Source: Verrucomicrobiota bacterium (GTDB taxonomy: Bacteria; Verrucomicrobiota; Verrucomicrobiia; Chthoniobacterales; UBA6821). From it: a stretch of 64,000 nt of DNA. Made by a program: the position numbers and the translations under genes. This document shows positions 26,007-34,208 of the stretch, in pieces. Numbering within the stretch: the stretch's first letter is position 1; each line of letters starts with the position of its first letter. Below the pieces are notes generated by a model. It had not been told where the DNA came from. It saw only the letters and a list, made by a program, of their open reading frames with translations, and did not search any database. The stretch lies in contig JAIOPL010000004.1 in the NCBI GenBank assembly GCA_021413925.1, forward strand, positions 1 through 64,000, read 5' to 3'.

Positions 26007-28456
26007 TTATTGCTTGCCCGTTTCTTTCGGCGCAGGAGAGTACTTCAACACCACCTGTCGACCTGGCCAAAACAGCCGCTCTCGAACACCTTCCCCAAGT
26101 CTCTGCGGCCCTCCTCCGCACCCAGATCCAGCAGGAGCAGGATCCGGCTAAGAAAACCGAACTGACACAGCGCTTGGCGGCTCTACTTGTTTCGGGAGGT
26201 CGCTTCGAGGAGGCATTGGCCGTCATCGCCACGCTTGATTCCTTGAATGATCCGACCCTTTGTTATTGGAAGGGACTGGCTCTACTTGGGAGCGGCGATC
26301 CTTCCTCGGCCAAGGAGATCTTTTTAACCCTGAGGGAGAAGAATGCGCACATCCCGGGTGTTGAGTCGGACACACTCGCTCTCTGCCTAGCAAGAGCACT
26401 CCGAGGGAACAATGATCCGACCGGAGCACTGGTTGTTCTGGAGAAAATTCCCGGCGACTCCCCGGTAGCTGAGGATGTTCTTCTGGAGAGATGTACTGAT
26501 TTGTTAGCTCTCGGCAAGACCGAGGAGGCCCTAAAAGCGATCCCCTCCTCCGGTTTCCGAAGCGACGAGGGGAAAGCCTCGGCTTCCTATCTGAAGGCCC
26601 TTGCAGCATGGCGTACCGGTAAGATTGTCGATGCCAGAAAACTCTTTGCAGCGATCCCACCCGTGTCACCCTGGATTATTTCAGCGGCGACGCTGGGTGA
26701 GGCTCTTTGTCTGTCCACTTCCACGAACTCGATCAGTACGCTCAAGGGAATCGAGTTGCTGGAGAAACGACTTGATGCCGTCGATCAGGCGCCCCTTGTT
26801 GAAGAGCAGTTCCGCTTGCTGGACCAGCTCTACGCAAAGGCCGCCACTCCGGATATTGCTATGTTGAAGAAATGGTCCGGGGATGTATCCAAACCCGCAC
26901 GGGCAAAGCTGGCCTCCTATTATCAGGCGAAGGGAGAGTTAAGACTGGGGCATTCCGAGTTAGCTGAATCCGTGCTTGATGGCCTGATCAAGTCCTATCC
27001 GGCCGATCCCCTGACCGACCGGGCAACAATCCTGCTTGTCTCCTCAAAGCTGCAGCATGGTGTGGGCACAGAAGCTTTCAGTCTGGCTGCCGACAGAGAC
27101 TCTGCAACGCCCGAGATCCGTGCCCAGTTGGCATACCTCAGGGGGCTTGCTGCGTCGTCAGCCGGAAAGCCGGAGGAGGCAAAGTCAGCCTTCACTCAGG
27201 CATCGACGCTGGATCCTTCTCTTGCCCAGGATGCACTCTTCAACCAGGCAGTCCTGATTGCAAAGACGGGAAGGGGATCTCTCGATCTTTCCCAGGTCGC
27301 ACAGGAAATGGCGCAGAGCAACGCCGGAGCTGCCTCCGAGGAGATGCAGCTACAGATTGCCCTGGATCTTGCACGCAGGGGTGAGGCTTCCGGTTTGCCG
27401 ATGATCCTCCTTGTCGCCGACAAGGCAACTGACCCCACGATCAAGTCGCGCGCCCGACTGGCCGCCTCCGAGCTGAACATGAAATCTGGAAAGGGGGAGG
27501 CTGCGATCAGTGACCTCGCGAAGGCTGTCCACGAGAACTCATCCGAACCGGAGAGGGAGGACTACCTGAATGTCTTTTTGAAGGATACCGGAAGGAAGGT
27601 GGATGGGGCCGCCGTGATCGGCGCTGCCCGTGCTTTCCTAGAGAAGCATCCTGACTCCCGTTTCGTCCCCGAGGTCCGACTGAAGCTCGCGGAGGCGCTT
27701 CTTTCCTCCGGGGATGTCCAGGGAGCAAGGGTGGAGTTCGAGCAGCTTGCTGCTTCCGGCGCGGGAACTGATCTCGGGCGCCATGCCCTTTTCCTGGCCG
27801 CCCAGTCTGCGGCCCGTTCGATGGATCCAGCATCGATCGATGATTCCCTGATGCTGCTGGAGCGTGTTGCGGAGACGGGAGGCAGTGATCGCATGGTCTG
27901 GCAGGCCCGCCTTCAGGAAGGAGCACTAAAGAATGCCCAGAATCTTCCTCTGGAGGCACTTGCTATCTACGACAAGATCCTCTCTTCACGGTCTTCTGGT
28001 GGAACCAACGCATCCGCCGGACCGGATGCCGAACTGATCGCCGCCGCCCTCATGGCCAAGGGGGATACCCTTCATCAACTCGGGGCCAAGGATCCCCTCA
28101 AGGAACGCGAGGCCCTTAAGAGCTGGCAGGAGCTGGCATCCGATCCCTCGATTTCACTCCGCTGGCGGAATCAGGCTCTCTGCAAGAGTGCTCTTATCCT
28201 GGAGAGTCTCGGTGAATGTGACGCGGCCCTCGCCACCTGCTATCAGGTGTTTAAAAATCCACGCTCCAATGAGCCGGAGCAGCTCTGGCATGACAAGGCA
28301 GCCTTTGAGGGGGGCCGCTTGCTTGAGAGTCGCAAGCAGTGGAACGATGCGGTAGCGCTCTATGGGCAGATTGTCGCCGAGGGCGGTCCCAGGGCCGAGG
28401 AGGCGAAAGCCAGGATCTCCAAGCTGCGTTTGGAAAACTTTCTCTGGGAAAACTGA
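25979..28456 (+). CDS. Exported TPR protein
   Basis: About 825 residues from TTG 25979; the only in-frame ATG (25865) would overlap uvrA by 142 bases. The leader [21 protein letters not shown] is a clear export signal, but with the TTG start it lacks the usual basic residues (the preceding codons read CRKSYGI). IIAC could also serve as a weak lipobox. The rest is a long series of TPR-like helix pairs (GGRFEEALAVIATL, GKPEEAKSAFTQASTLDPS, SSGDVQGARVEFEQLAA, RKQWNDAVALYGQIVAEGGPRAEEAKARI). It resembles periplasmic scaffold proteins. No enzyme motif. Confidence 0.8.
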   Translation: MVATCLAAVIIACPFLSAQESTSTPPVDLAKTAALEHLPQVSAALLRTQIQQEQDPAKKTELTQRLAALLVSGGRFEEALAVIATLDSLNDPTLCYWKGLALLGSGDPSSAKEIFLTLREKNAHIPGVESDTLALCLARALRGNNDPTGALVVLEKIPGDSPVAEDVLLERCTDLLALGKTEEALKAIPSSGFRSDEGKASASYLKALAAWRTGKIVDARKLFAAIPPVSPWIISAATLGEALCLSTSTNSISTLKGIELLEKRLDAVDQAPLVEEQFRLLDQLYAKAATPDIAMLKKWSGDVSKPARAKLASYYQAKGELRLGHSELAESVLDGLIKSYPADPLTDRATILLVSSKLQHGVGTEAFSLAADRDSATPEIRAQLAYLRGLAASSAGKPEEAKSAFTQASTLDPSLAQDALFNQAVLIAKTGRGSLDLSQVAQEMAQSNAGAASEEMQLQIALDLARRGEASGLPMILLVADKATDPTIKSRARLAASELNMKSGKGEAAISDLAKAVHENSSEPEREDYLNVFLKDTGRKVDGAAVIGAARAFLEKHPDSRFVPEVRLKLAEALLSSGDVQGARVEFEQLAASGAGTDLGRHALFLAAQSAARSMDPASIDDSLMLLERVAETGGSDRMVWQARLQEGALKNAQNLPLEALAIYDKILSSRSSGGTNASAGPDAELIAAALMAKGDTLHQLGAKDPLKEREALKSWQELASDPSISLRWRNQALCKSALILESLGECDAALATCYQVFKNPRSNEPEQLWHDKAAFEGGRLLESRKQWNDAVALYGQIVAEGGPRAEEAKARISKLRLENFLWEN

Positions 28457-28482
28457 GTCTTTCTGGCAAAATCCACCTCTTC

Positions 28483-29559
28483 ATGAGCTCACATATCAAA
28501 CTCTTCAGCCCAGGACCCGTTGAGGTCTCTGAGAAAACTTTCCAAGCCTTCCGCAAGCCGATGATCGGACATCGCGGCAATGACTTCAAAAAGCTCTACG
28601 CTTCTGTTCAGCCGGGTCTTCAGCAACTTTTCCACACGAAGCGCCCCGTTTATATCTCCACCTCCTCTGCCTGGGGAATCATGGAGGGCGCTCTTCGCAA
28701 CCTTGTCAAAGGGAAGGTCCTTAACTGCATGACCGGAGCCTTCTCCGACAAGTGGAACGATGTTGCCAAGCGCTGCGGCTACGAGGCCGAGAAGCTTCAG
28801 GTCGAGTGGGGTAATCCGATCACTCCCGAACTCCTGCGCGAGCGTCTCTCCAAGGGGGACATCGATGTCGTGACCCTGATCCATAACGAGACTTCGACCG
28901 GATGCATGAATCCGCTCAAGGAGCTCACCGATGTGCTCAAGGAATTCCCCGAGGTCCTGCTGATCGTCGACACGGTCTCCTCATTCTCCGTGCTTCCCGT
29001 CCCCATGGATGAGCTCGGCATCGACGTGATGCTGACCGGCAGCCAGAAAGCTCTCGCCCTGCCTCCCGGTATGGCGCTCTTCTCGGTCTCCGAGAAGGCA
29101 ATGAAGCGCGCCGCCGAGATCAAAGGACGCGGCTACTACTTCGATTTCCTCGAGTTCCAGAAGAACCACGAGGGGGACATGACCCCAAGCACCCCGGTCA
29201 TTTCGCACATCTTTGCGCTCCAGTCGAAGCTTGAGGATATTGCCACCGAAGGTCTTGAGAACCGCTACGCCCGTCACTCCGCCACTAATGCACTTGTCCA
29301 CGATTGGGTGAAGGCCCGCGGCTGGGAGTTCTTCGCACCCGAGGGGTATCGCTCCGTCTCGTTGACCTGCGTCAAGAACAACAAGGGCGCGGATGTCGCT
29401 GCCTGGATCGGCCGCCTCAAGGCTAAGCACTCCTGCATCATCGACGGAGGCTACGGAAAGATCAAAGGCGAGACCTTCCGTATCTCGAACATGGGTGACG
29501 AAACCGTGGAGACCATCTCCCAGCTTCTTACCTGGCTCGACGATACCTTCGAGGGCTGA
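28483..29559 (+). CDS. Class V aminotransferase (serine/alanine-glyoxylate type)
   Basis: 358 residues from MSSHIKLFSPGPVEVSEKTFQAF. The PLP-binding Lys lies in LTGSQKALALPPG, and the cofactor Asp in LLIVDTVSSFSVLPVPMDELGID. HNETSTGCMNPL and the start PGPVEV are typical of alanine-glyoxylate/serine-pyruvate aminotransferases; phosphoserine aminotransferase-like roles are possible. Cytoplasmic, PLP-dependent. It starts 26 bases after the TPR gene. A perfect palindrome overlaps its stop codon. Confidence 0.9.
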   Translation: MSSHIKLFSPGPVEVSEKTFQAFRKPMIGHRGNDFKKLYASVQPGLQQLFHTKRPVYISTSSAWGIMEGALRNLVKGKVLNCMTGAFSDKWNDVAKRCGYEAEKLQVEWGNPITPELLRERLSKGDIDVVTLIHNETSTGCMNPLKELTDVLKEFPEVLLIVDTVSSFSVLPVPMDELGIDVMLTGSQKALALPPGMALFSVSEKAMKRAAEIKGRGYYFDFLEFQKNHEGDMTPSTPVISHIFALQSKLEDIATEGLENRYARHSATNALVHDWVKARGWEFFAPEGYRSVSLTCVKNNKGADVAAWIGRLKAKHSCIIDGGYGKIKGETFRISNMGDETVETISQLLTWLDDTFEG

Positions 29560-29578
29560 TCCGGGTATACCCGGATCA
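29557..29578. terminator. 22-bp perfect palindrome at the aminotransferase stop
   Basis: TGATCCGGGTA is followed at once by its exact reverse complement; the first three bases are the stop codon. As RNA it would fold to a GC-rich hairpin with a minimal loop, but there is no T-run, so it may be a 3'-end stabiliser, a Rho-type stop or a protein-binding site rather than an intrinsic terminator. Confidence 0.5.
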
Positions 29579-29590
29579 TAAGTATGAGGG

Positions 29591-29688
29591 ATGAATGATG
29601 AAGTATGAAGTATGAAGGGAGTCATTTTGCGATGATCTCCAACGTCTCTTCAGATTAATTTCATACTTCATACTTCTGACTTCATAAT
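29591..29688. repeat. Inverted simple repeat before ileS
   Basis: GAAGTATGAAGTATGAA (29600-29616) is repeated in perfect inverted form at 29660-29676, separated by 43 bases that include TTCAGATTAATTT. It ends about 20 bases before the ileS start. The arms are tandem GAAGTAT units like those before uvrB. The stem could form in the ileS leader. Confidence 0.8.
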
Positions 29689-29697
29689 TTTTCCATC

Positions 29698-32457
29698 ATG
29701 TCCCGCTACAAAGATACCGTTCTTCTTCCAAAGACCCCCTTCCCGATGAAGGCGGGACTGGCCCAGCGCGAACCGGAGCTTCTGGCCAAGTGGGAGAAAG
29801 AGGGCCTCTACGCTTCCATTCAGAAGGCACGCGAGGGATCGCCGAAGTACGTGCTCCATGATGGCCCTCCGTTTGCGAACGGGGATGTCCATATGGGGAC
29901 CGCCCTGAACAAGGTGCTCAAGGATCTTGTTGTCAAATCGAAGACGATGGCTGGATTTCAGGCCCCCTTTATTCCGGGATGGGATTGTCACGGTCTGCCG
30001 ATCGAGTTCCGCGTGGTGAAGTCCTCAGCCGGCCTAACACCGCTACAGGTCCGTCAGAAATCCGAGGAGTATGCCCGCAAGTTCATCGACATCCAGCGGA
30101 CCCAGTTCCGCAGGCTCGGAGTCTTCGGGGACTGGGAGCATCCTTACCTGACACTCGATCCTTCGTACGAGGCGGCGATCATCCGTTCCTTCGGCCGCAT
30201 GGTCGAGAAGGGGCTGGTCTACCGGAGCAAGAAGCCGGTCCTCTGGAGCACCGGTGCCCAGACAGCCCTGGCAGAGGCCGAGGTCGAATATCAGGATAAG
30301 ACCTCCCCGGCGATTTTCGTGAAGTTTGTTATCGAGACTCATGAGGCTGCATCGGCCGGTCTTCCGACAGACAAGCCTCTCTCAGTCGTCATCTGGACGA
30401 CCACTCCCTGGACACTGCCTGCGAATCTCGCGATCGCTGTCCATGCCGAATTCGACTATGTGCTGCTCGAGAATGCCTCGGAGCGCCTGATCGTGGCAGC
30501 GGGGCTTTCGGACAAGTTCAAGGAGTCAACCGGATTGGAGCTTTCCCAGCATGGTGAGGCCCGCAAGGGAGCCACGCTCGAGGGGATTAAAGCACGTCAT
30601 CCCTTCTTGGACAGGATTTCGACAATTCACACCGCAGAGTTCGTGACGCTCGAGACCGGCAGCGGTTGCGTTCATATCGCTCCCGGTCACGGTGATGATG
30701 ATTACCAGCTTGGACGGAGAGTCGGCCTCGAACTCCTTTCTCCCGTGGATGACTACGGTAAGTTCACCGAGGAGTGTGGCGTTCCATCGCTGGTCGGGCA
30801 GAATGTCTTTGAGGGCAACGAGGAGGTGATCCGGATTCTCGCTGAGAAGAATGCCCTGATGGGTCGTCAGGACTACCAACATAGCTATCCCCATTGCTGG
30901 CGCTCCAAGACCCCGATTCTTTTCCGTGCTGTGGAGCAGTTCTTTATTCGTATCGACGCGCTGCGCGAGACCGCTCTCAAGGAAATCGACGCCACGAATT
31001 GGATCCCGCATTGGGGACGCAATCGCATCCGCGGAACGGTCGAATCACGTCCTGACTGGTGTATTTCCCGCCAGCGTAGTTGGGGAGTTCCTCTTCCTGC
31101 TTTCTATACGCCCGAAGGGGAGCCGATCCTGGATCCTGCTGTCATCGCGAAGGTCTCCGAGGTGGTGGCTGAGAGGGGATCGAACGCCTGGTTCTCCCTG
31201 GATGATGCCGAGTGGTGCCGCCTGACCGGGGCTCCTGTCGGATCAGTTCGTCGCAATGATACCCTCGATGTCTGGCTCGACAGTGGAGTGAGCCATGAGG
31301 CTGTTCTGCGTGGACGTCCGGAACTTCAGTTTCCTGCCGATCTCTATCTCGAGGCGACGGACCAGCATCGCGGGTGGTTCCAGTCCTCGCTCATGACCTC
31401 GGTGGCATTGAATGAGAAGGCTCCCTACAAGACCGTCCTGACCCATGGTTTCGTGGTCGATGTCGATACACGCCAGAAGATCTCGAAGTCTAATCAGGGA
31501 CAGGGAGGTTATCAGAAGCCGACCGAGGCCGATCACTTTGTGAAGACCTATGGTGCCGATATCGTCCGACTCTGGGCTAGCAGTGTCCAGTTTACCGACG
31601 ATGTTCCCTTCTCCGAGGAGATCTTCGCGCGTCTCACCGATTCCTATCGGAGGATCCGAAATACACTCCGCATCCTGCTTGCCAACCTGGCCGACTACGA
31701 TGTTGCGGCACCTGTCTTGGAACCGACGTTAATCGACCGATGGATCCTGGCTCGACTGCAGGAGACAGTGAACACCTGCCGCAAAGCCTACGATGAGCTG
31801 GCCTTCCAGAAGGCATATCAGGCGATCACCCAGTTCTGCGCTGTGGAACTGAGCAGTATCTACGTCGATGTGACCAAAGACCGTCTCTACTGCGATAGCG
31901 TTTCCTCGCCCCGTCGCCGGGCCACCCAGGCTGTAATGGCCAAGGTTTTTGAGGATTTGTGCCGCCTGCTTGCCCCGGTTCTTGTCTTCACTGCCGAGGA
32001 GGCATGGGGTCACTTCCGGACCGAAGGTTCCGTGCATATGGAGCTCTTTCCTGAGGAGAAGGCTCCCGATCAGGAAATCCTGACGCGCTTCGAGGCACTC
32101 CTTGCACTACGCGCTGATATCTCCCAGGCATTGGAAAAGGCTCAGCGCGACGGGATGATTGGTAAGCCTCTTGAGGCCACGGTCGCTGTCACTACGGAGG
32201 ATTCTTTGGTGCTGAGCGCCGTTGAAGAAGGTGAGAACAACGGTCTTGCCGAGATCGAGGAGTTTTTGATCCTGAGCAATCTCTCCATCTCCAAGGGAGA
32301 GAAAGGAATTGTGATCGGCAAGAGCACCGCCGAGAAATGTGAGCGTTGCTGGCGTCATCGTGATGAAGTGGGTTCCCATGCAACTCATCCGACGCTCTGC
32401 GGGCGCTGCGTAGATGCGGTGGAAGCCTTGGGTGTCTCACCGTCTGTTTCCGCATGA
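29698..32457 (+). CDS. ileS: Isoleucyl-tRNA synthetase
   Basis: 919 residues. The class I signature is present as HMGT (65-68) within GPPFANGDVHMGTALNKVLKD, and the second as KISKS. Editing-domain motifs TTPWTLPANLAIAV and the tryptophan-rich TDQHRGWFQSS are normal. A C-terminal zinc finger CERCWRHRDEVGSHATHPTLCGRC follows, as in bacterial IleS. It charges tRNA-Ile with isoleucine. It overlaps lspA by 4 bases (ATGA), making an ileS-lspA-DUF5069 operon. Confidence 0.98.
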   Translation: MSRYKDTVLLPKTPFPMKAGLAQREPELLAKWEKEGLYASIQKAREGSPKYVLHDGPPFANGDVHMGTALNKVLKDLVVKSKTMAGFQAPFIPGWDCHGLPIEFRVVKSSAGLTPLQVRQKSEEYARKFIDIQRTQFRRLGVFGDWEHPYLTLDPSYEAAIIRSFGRMVEKGLVYRSKKPVLWSTGAQTALAEAEVEYQDKTSPAIFVKFVIETHEAASAGLPTDKPLSVVIWTTTPWTLPANLAIAVHAEFDYVLLENASERLIVAAGLSDKFKESTGLELSQHGEARKGATLEGIKARHPFLDRISTIHTAEFVTLETGSGCVHIAPGHGDDDYQLGRRVGLELLSPVDDYGKFTEECGVPSLVGQNVFEGNEEVIRILAEKNALMGRQDYQHSYPHCWRSKTPILFRAVEQFFIRIDALRETALKEIDATNWIPHWGRNRIRGTVESRPDWCISRQRSWGVPLPAFYTPEGEPILDPAVIAKVSEVVAERGSNAWFSLDDAEWCRLTGAPVGSVRRNDTLDVWLDSGVSHEAVLRGRPELQFPADLYLEATDQHRGWFQSSLMTSVALNEKAPYKTVLTHGFVVDVDTRQKISKSNQGQGGYQKPTEADHFVKTYGADIVRLWASSVQFTDDVPFSEEIFARLTDSYRRIRNTLRILLANLADYDVAAPVLEPTLIDRWILARLQETVNTCRKAYDELAFQKAYQAITQFCAVELSSIYVDVTKDRLYCDSVSSPRRRATQAVMAKVFEDLCRLLAPVLVFTAEEAWGHFRTEGSVHMELFPEEKAPDQEILTRFEALLALRADISQALEKAQRDGMIGKPLEATVAVTTEDSLVLSAVEEGENNGLAEIEEFLILSNLSISKGEKGIVIGKSTAEKCERCWRHRDEVGSHATHPTLCGRCVDAVEALGVSPSVSA

Positions 32458-32915
32458 AGCGTTTTTTACCATGGGGAGTGATTCTGATTCTGGCGATGCT
32501 GGATCAGTTCACGAAGATCTTGGTCCTCCGATTCATCCCCTTTCAGGAATCGATCCCGGTCATCCACGGCTTTTTCTCTCTCACCCATGTCTACAATACG
32601 GGTGCTGCATTCGGCATGCTTCATGACAGCAACTTGTTTTTTATCATTCTGGCGACGGTGGCCTTCGCTACCCTCGTCGTGATGAGAAAGCACTTTCAGG
32701 GAGGTTTGATGCAGACCGGCTGGATCCTACTGCTTGCGGGCATCATCGGGAATGTGACTGACCGACTGCGTCTGGGCCATGTCGTTGATTTTCTCGACTT
32801 CCAGTTCGGGACCTATCACTGGCCCTCCTTCAATGTCGCTGATTCCTGCATCTGCATCGCTGCGGCTCTCTTTCTCTTGAGTAGCTTTCAAGCCCCTTCT
32901 AAATTGGCGGCATGA
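32454..32915 (+). CDS. lspA: Lipoprotein signal peptidase (SPase II)
   Basis: 153 residues with four transmembrane helices. Both catalytic Asp residues are in place: Asp112 in GHVVDFLDF and Asp130 in FNVADSCI; GNVTDRLRLGHV is conserved. It cleaves lipoprotein signal peptides after lipidation in the inner membrane, and would process the many lipoproteins coded here. ileS-lspA is a widespread gene pair; here a DUF5069 gene is attached by another 4-base overlap. Confidence 0.97.
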   Translation: MKRFLPWGVILILAMLDQFTKILVLRFIPFQESIPVIHGFFSLTHVYNTGAAFGMLHDSNLFFIILATVAFATLVVMRKHFQGGLMQTGWILLLAGIIGNVTDRLRLGHVVDFLDFQFGTYHWPSFNVADSCICIAAALFLLSSFQAPSKLAA

Positions 32916-33343
32916 GCAACACACTTCCTGTCAGTCCCTACGACACCACTCACGGACTCGTCTATTTCCCCCGGATGATCGATAAGATACGCCTGCATGC
33001 CTCCGGTCAGCTGGGTTCCGATTATGTGCCGAACCTTGGCAAGGGATTCGATGTGCGCTGCTGCTCTCTTCTCGGAGTTGGCTATGACGCGTTAGTCAAG
33101 GCCGTGGGCTCTTCCATGAATGATGAGCAGGCTTGGGAGTGGGTCTTGCAGAATGGCAAGGCTCCAAGCGAAGAGCAGATTGAAGTCTGGAACGGCTTCA
33201 TGACACGCCGCGGATGGAATGATGACCTGGTTGAGATGCTTGAAAAACGCAAGAAGGAGGGCGGTTTTGAGAGCCGCGCCGATATCCGGACGATGTTCGA
33301 CTATATCGATGCCGACGAGGGGAGAGCGATCAGATCAAACTGA
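32912..33343 (+). CDS. DUF5069 protein, copy 2
   Basis: 143 residues. LVYFPRMIDKIRLHASGQLG is the typical DUF5069 start, followed by GFDVRCCSLLGVGYDALVKAV, DEQAWEWVLQNGK and DIRTMFDYIDADEGR. Function unknown; soluble, with no signal peptide. It overlaps the lspA stop by 4 bases, so it is translated with ileS and lspA. It lies tail to tail with copy 3, the two separated only by a repeat block. Confidence 0.88.
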   Translation: MSNTLPVSPYDTTHGLVYFPRMIDKIRLHASGQLGSDYVPNLGKGFDVRCCSLLGVGYDALVKAVGSSMNDEQAWEWVLQNGKAPSEEQIEVWNGFMTRRGWNDDLVEMLEKRKKEGGFESRADIRTMFDYIDADEGRAIRSN

Positions 33344-33438
33344 TCGCCGAAACCTGAAACCTGAGACCTGAGACCTGAGACCTGAATCGGAGGTGGTCGA
33401 GAAGTCGACAATACTCAGGTTTCAAGTTTCAGGTCTCA
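33326..33438. repeat. Hairpin and inverted CCTGAGA repeats between two DUF5069 genes
   Basis: GCGATCAG/CTGATCGC (33326-33347) forms a hairpin over the stop of copy 2. Then AACCTGA units are repeated in tandem with CCTGAGA (33351-33386), and CTCAGGTTTC...TTTCAGGTCTCA (33414-33438) is the same unit inverted, reaching the stop codon of copy 3. The whole 92-base spacer is repeat. It may stop transcription in both directions. Confidence 0.75.
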
Positions 33439-33951
33439 TCCTTTTCTGACATAGCTCAGGATTTTTTCCTGATCGCCATCCGACGCCCAGACGATCCTAA
33501 GGAAGTCAGCCGGATGGATATCGTGTTCCTTCAGGAAGCGACGATCCCCTCCGCAGCAGTACATGATTTCGTGGCAGAGGCCGCCCTCGAGGAAGCATTG
33601 TGCCTTCTTGATAATGCGGGGAAGCCATGGGATCCCAGCAAGCGCTTCGGGCTTTGGAGGGAGTGAATCCGCCTCGGTGACTACAGAATTGGTGATGCCA
33701 TGCTGATGATAGAGAAAGTAATCGCGCCTGGCAGCGGCCAAAAGCAGGACAGTGTTCCAATCGGGCTCGCCAGCCCCATTCATATCTTCAGCGTAATCGT
33801 AGAGATTTATCGGACGCAGGCCGATCGAAGTGAGAAAGGCGGTTTCTTCGGGCGAGAAGTAGGAATCCAGTTCCCTGTTTCCCTCTTTGTTGAGTGCGAC
33901 GGCCTTGTCGTAGATTTCGCGGAGTTTTTGTGTCCAGAGATAAGAACTCAT
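33436..33951 (-). CDS. DUF5069 protein, copy 3, with N-terminal extension
   Basis: 171 residues. The C-terminal half (IPWLPRIIKKAQCFLEGGLCHEIMYCCGGDRRFLKEHDIHPADFLRIVWASDGDQEKILSYVRKG) follows the DUF5069 plan seen in copies 1 and 2. The first ~95 residues (MSSYLWTQKLREIYDKAVALNKEGNRELDSYFSPEETAFLTSIGLRPINLYDYAED...) are an extra all-helical domain with a DYFLYHQHG segment. Three Cys cluster in CHEIMYCCGG. Role unknown. It follows dodecin on the minus strand, probably in the holA-dodecin unit. Confidence 0.78.
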   Translation of the reverse strand: MSSYLWTQKLREIYDKAVALNKEGNRELDSYFSPEETAFLTSIGLRPINLYDYAEDMNGAGEPDWNTVLLLAAARRDYFLYHQHGITNSVVTEADSLPPKPEALAGIPWLPRIIKKAQCFLEGGLCHEIMYCCGGDRRFLKEHDIHPADFLRIVWASDGDQEKILSYVRKG

Positions 33952-33968
33952 GATGGGTGAGGGTTAGT

Positions 33969-33988
33969 GGCTTACTGCTTACTGCTTA
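33969..33988. repeat. TTACTGC tandem repeat at the dodecin stop
   Basis: GGCTTACTGCTTACTGCTTA contains TTACTGC in tandem and ends in the dodecin stop codon. It is another short heptamer-type repeat in a spacer. Confidence 0.6.
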
Positions 33989-34192
33989 TTCGAGAGTAGC
34001 TCCGATCTTTACGGTCACCTGCCAATGGGCAATCTTGCCCTCCTCGAGATGAGCGCGCGTCTCGACCACTTCGAGCCATCGCAGATTCTTTTCTGAGAGG
34101 GCGGCCTTGGCCACCGCATTCTGGACGGCATCCTCGATGCTGATGGGAGAGGAGCCGACGAGTTCGATCTTTTTGTATGTGTGGTTGCTCAT
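33986..34192 (-). CDS. Dodecin
   Basis: 68 residues from [31 protein letters not shown]. The pattern of a strand, a helix, and strands [17 protein letters not shown] and [15 protein letters not shown] is that of dodecin, a dodecameric flavin-storage protein; the Trp in NLRWLEV is the one that stacks on flavin. A strong ribosome binding site (GGAGG, plus-strand 34204-34208) lies at the holA stop, so the two genes are coupled. Confidence 0.93.
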   Translation of the reverse strand: MSNHTYKKIELVGSSPISIEDAVQNAVAKAALSEKNLRWLEVVETRAHLEEGKIAHWQVTVKIGATLE

Positions 34193-34208
34193 AAGGAAAT
34201 TATCCTCC

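Noticed and set aside
29591-29697. T-box riboswitch before ileS
   Set aside because: No T-box sequence or specifier stem is visible; the only structure is the simple-repeat inverted pair.
33351-33438. CRISPR array in the CCTGAGA/CTGAAAC repeats
   Set aside because: Units are 7-8 bases without unique spacers, there is no leader and no cas gene; this is a simple tandem repeat.
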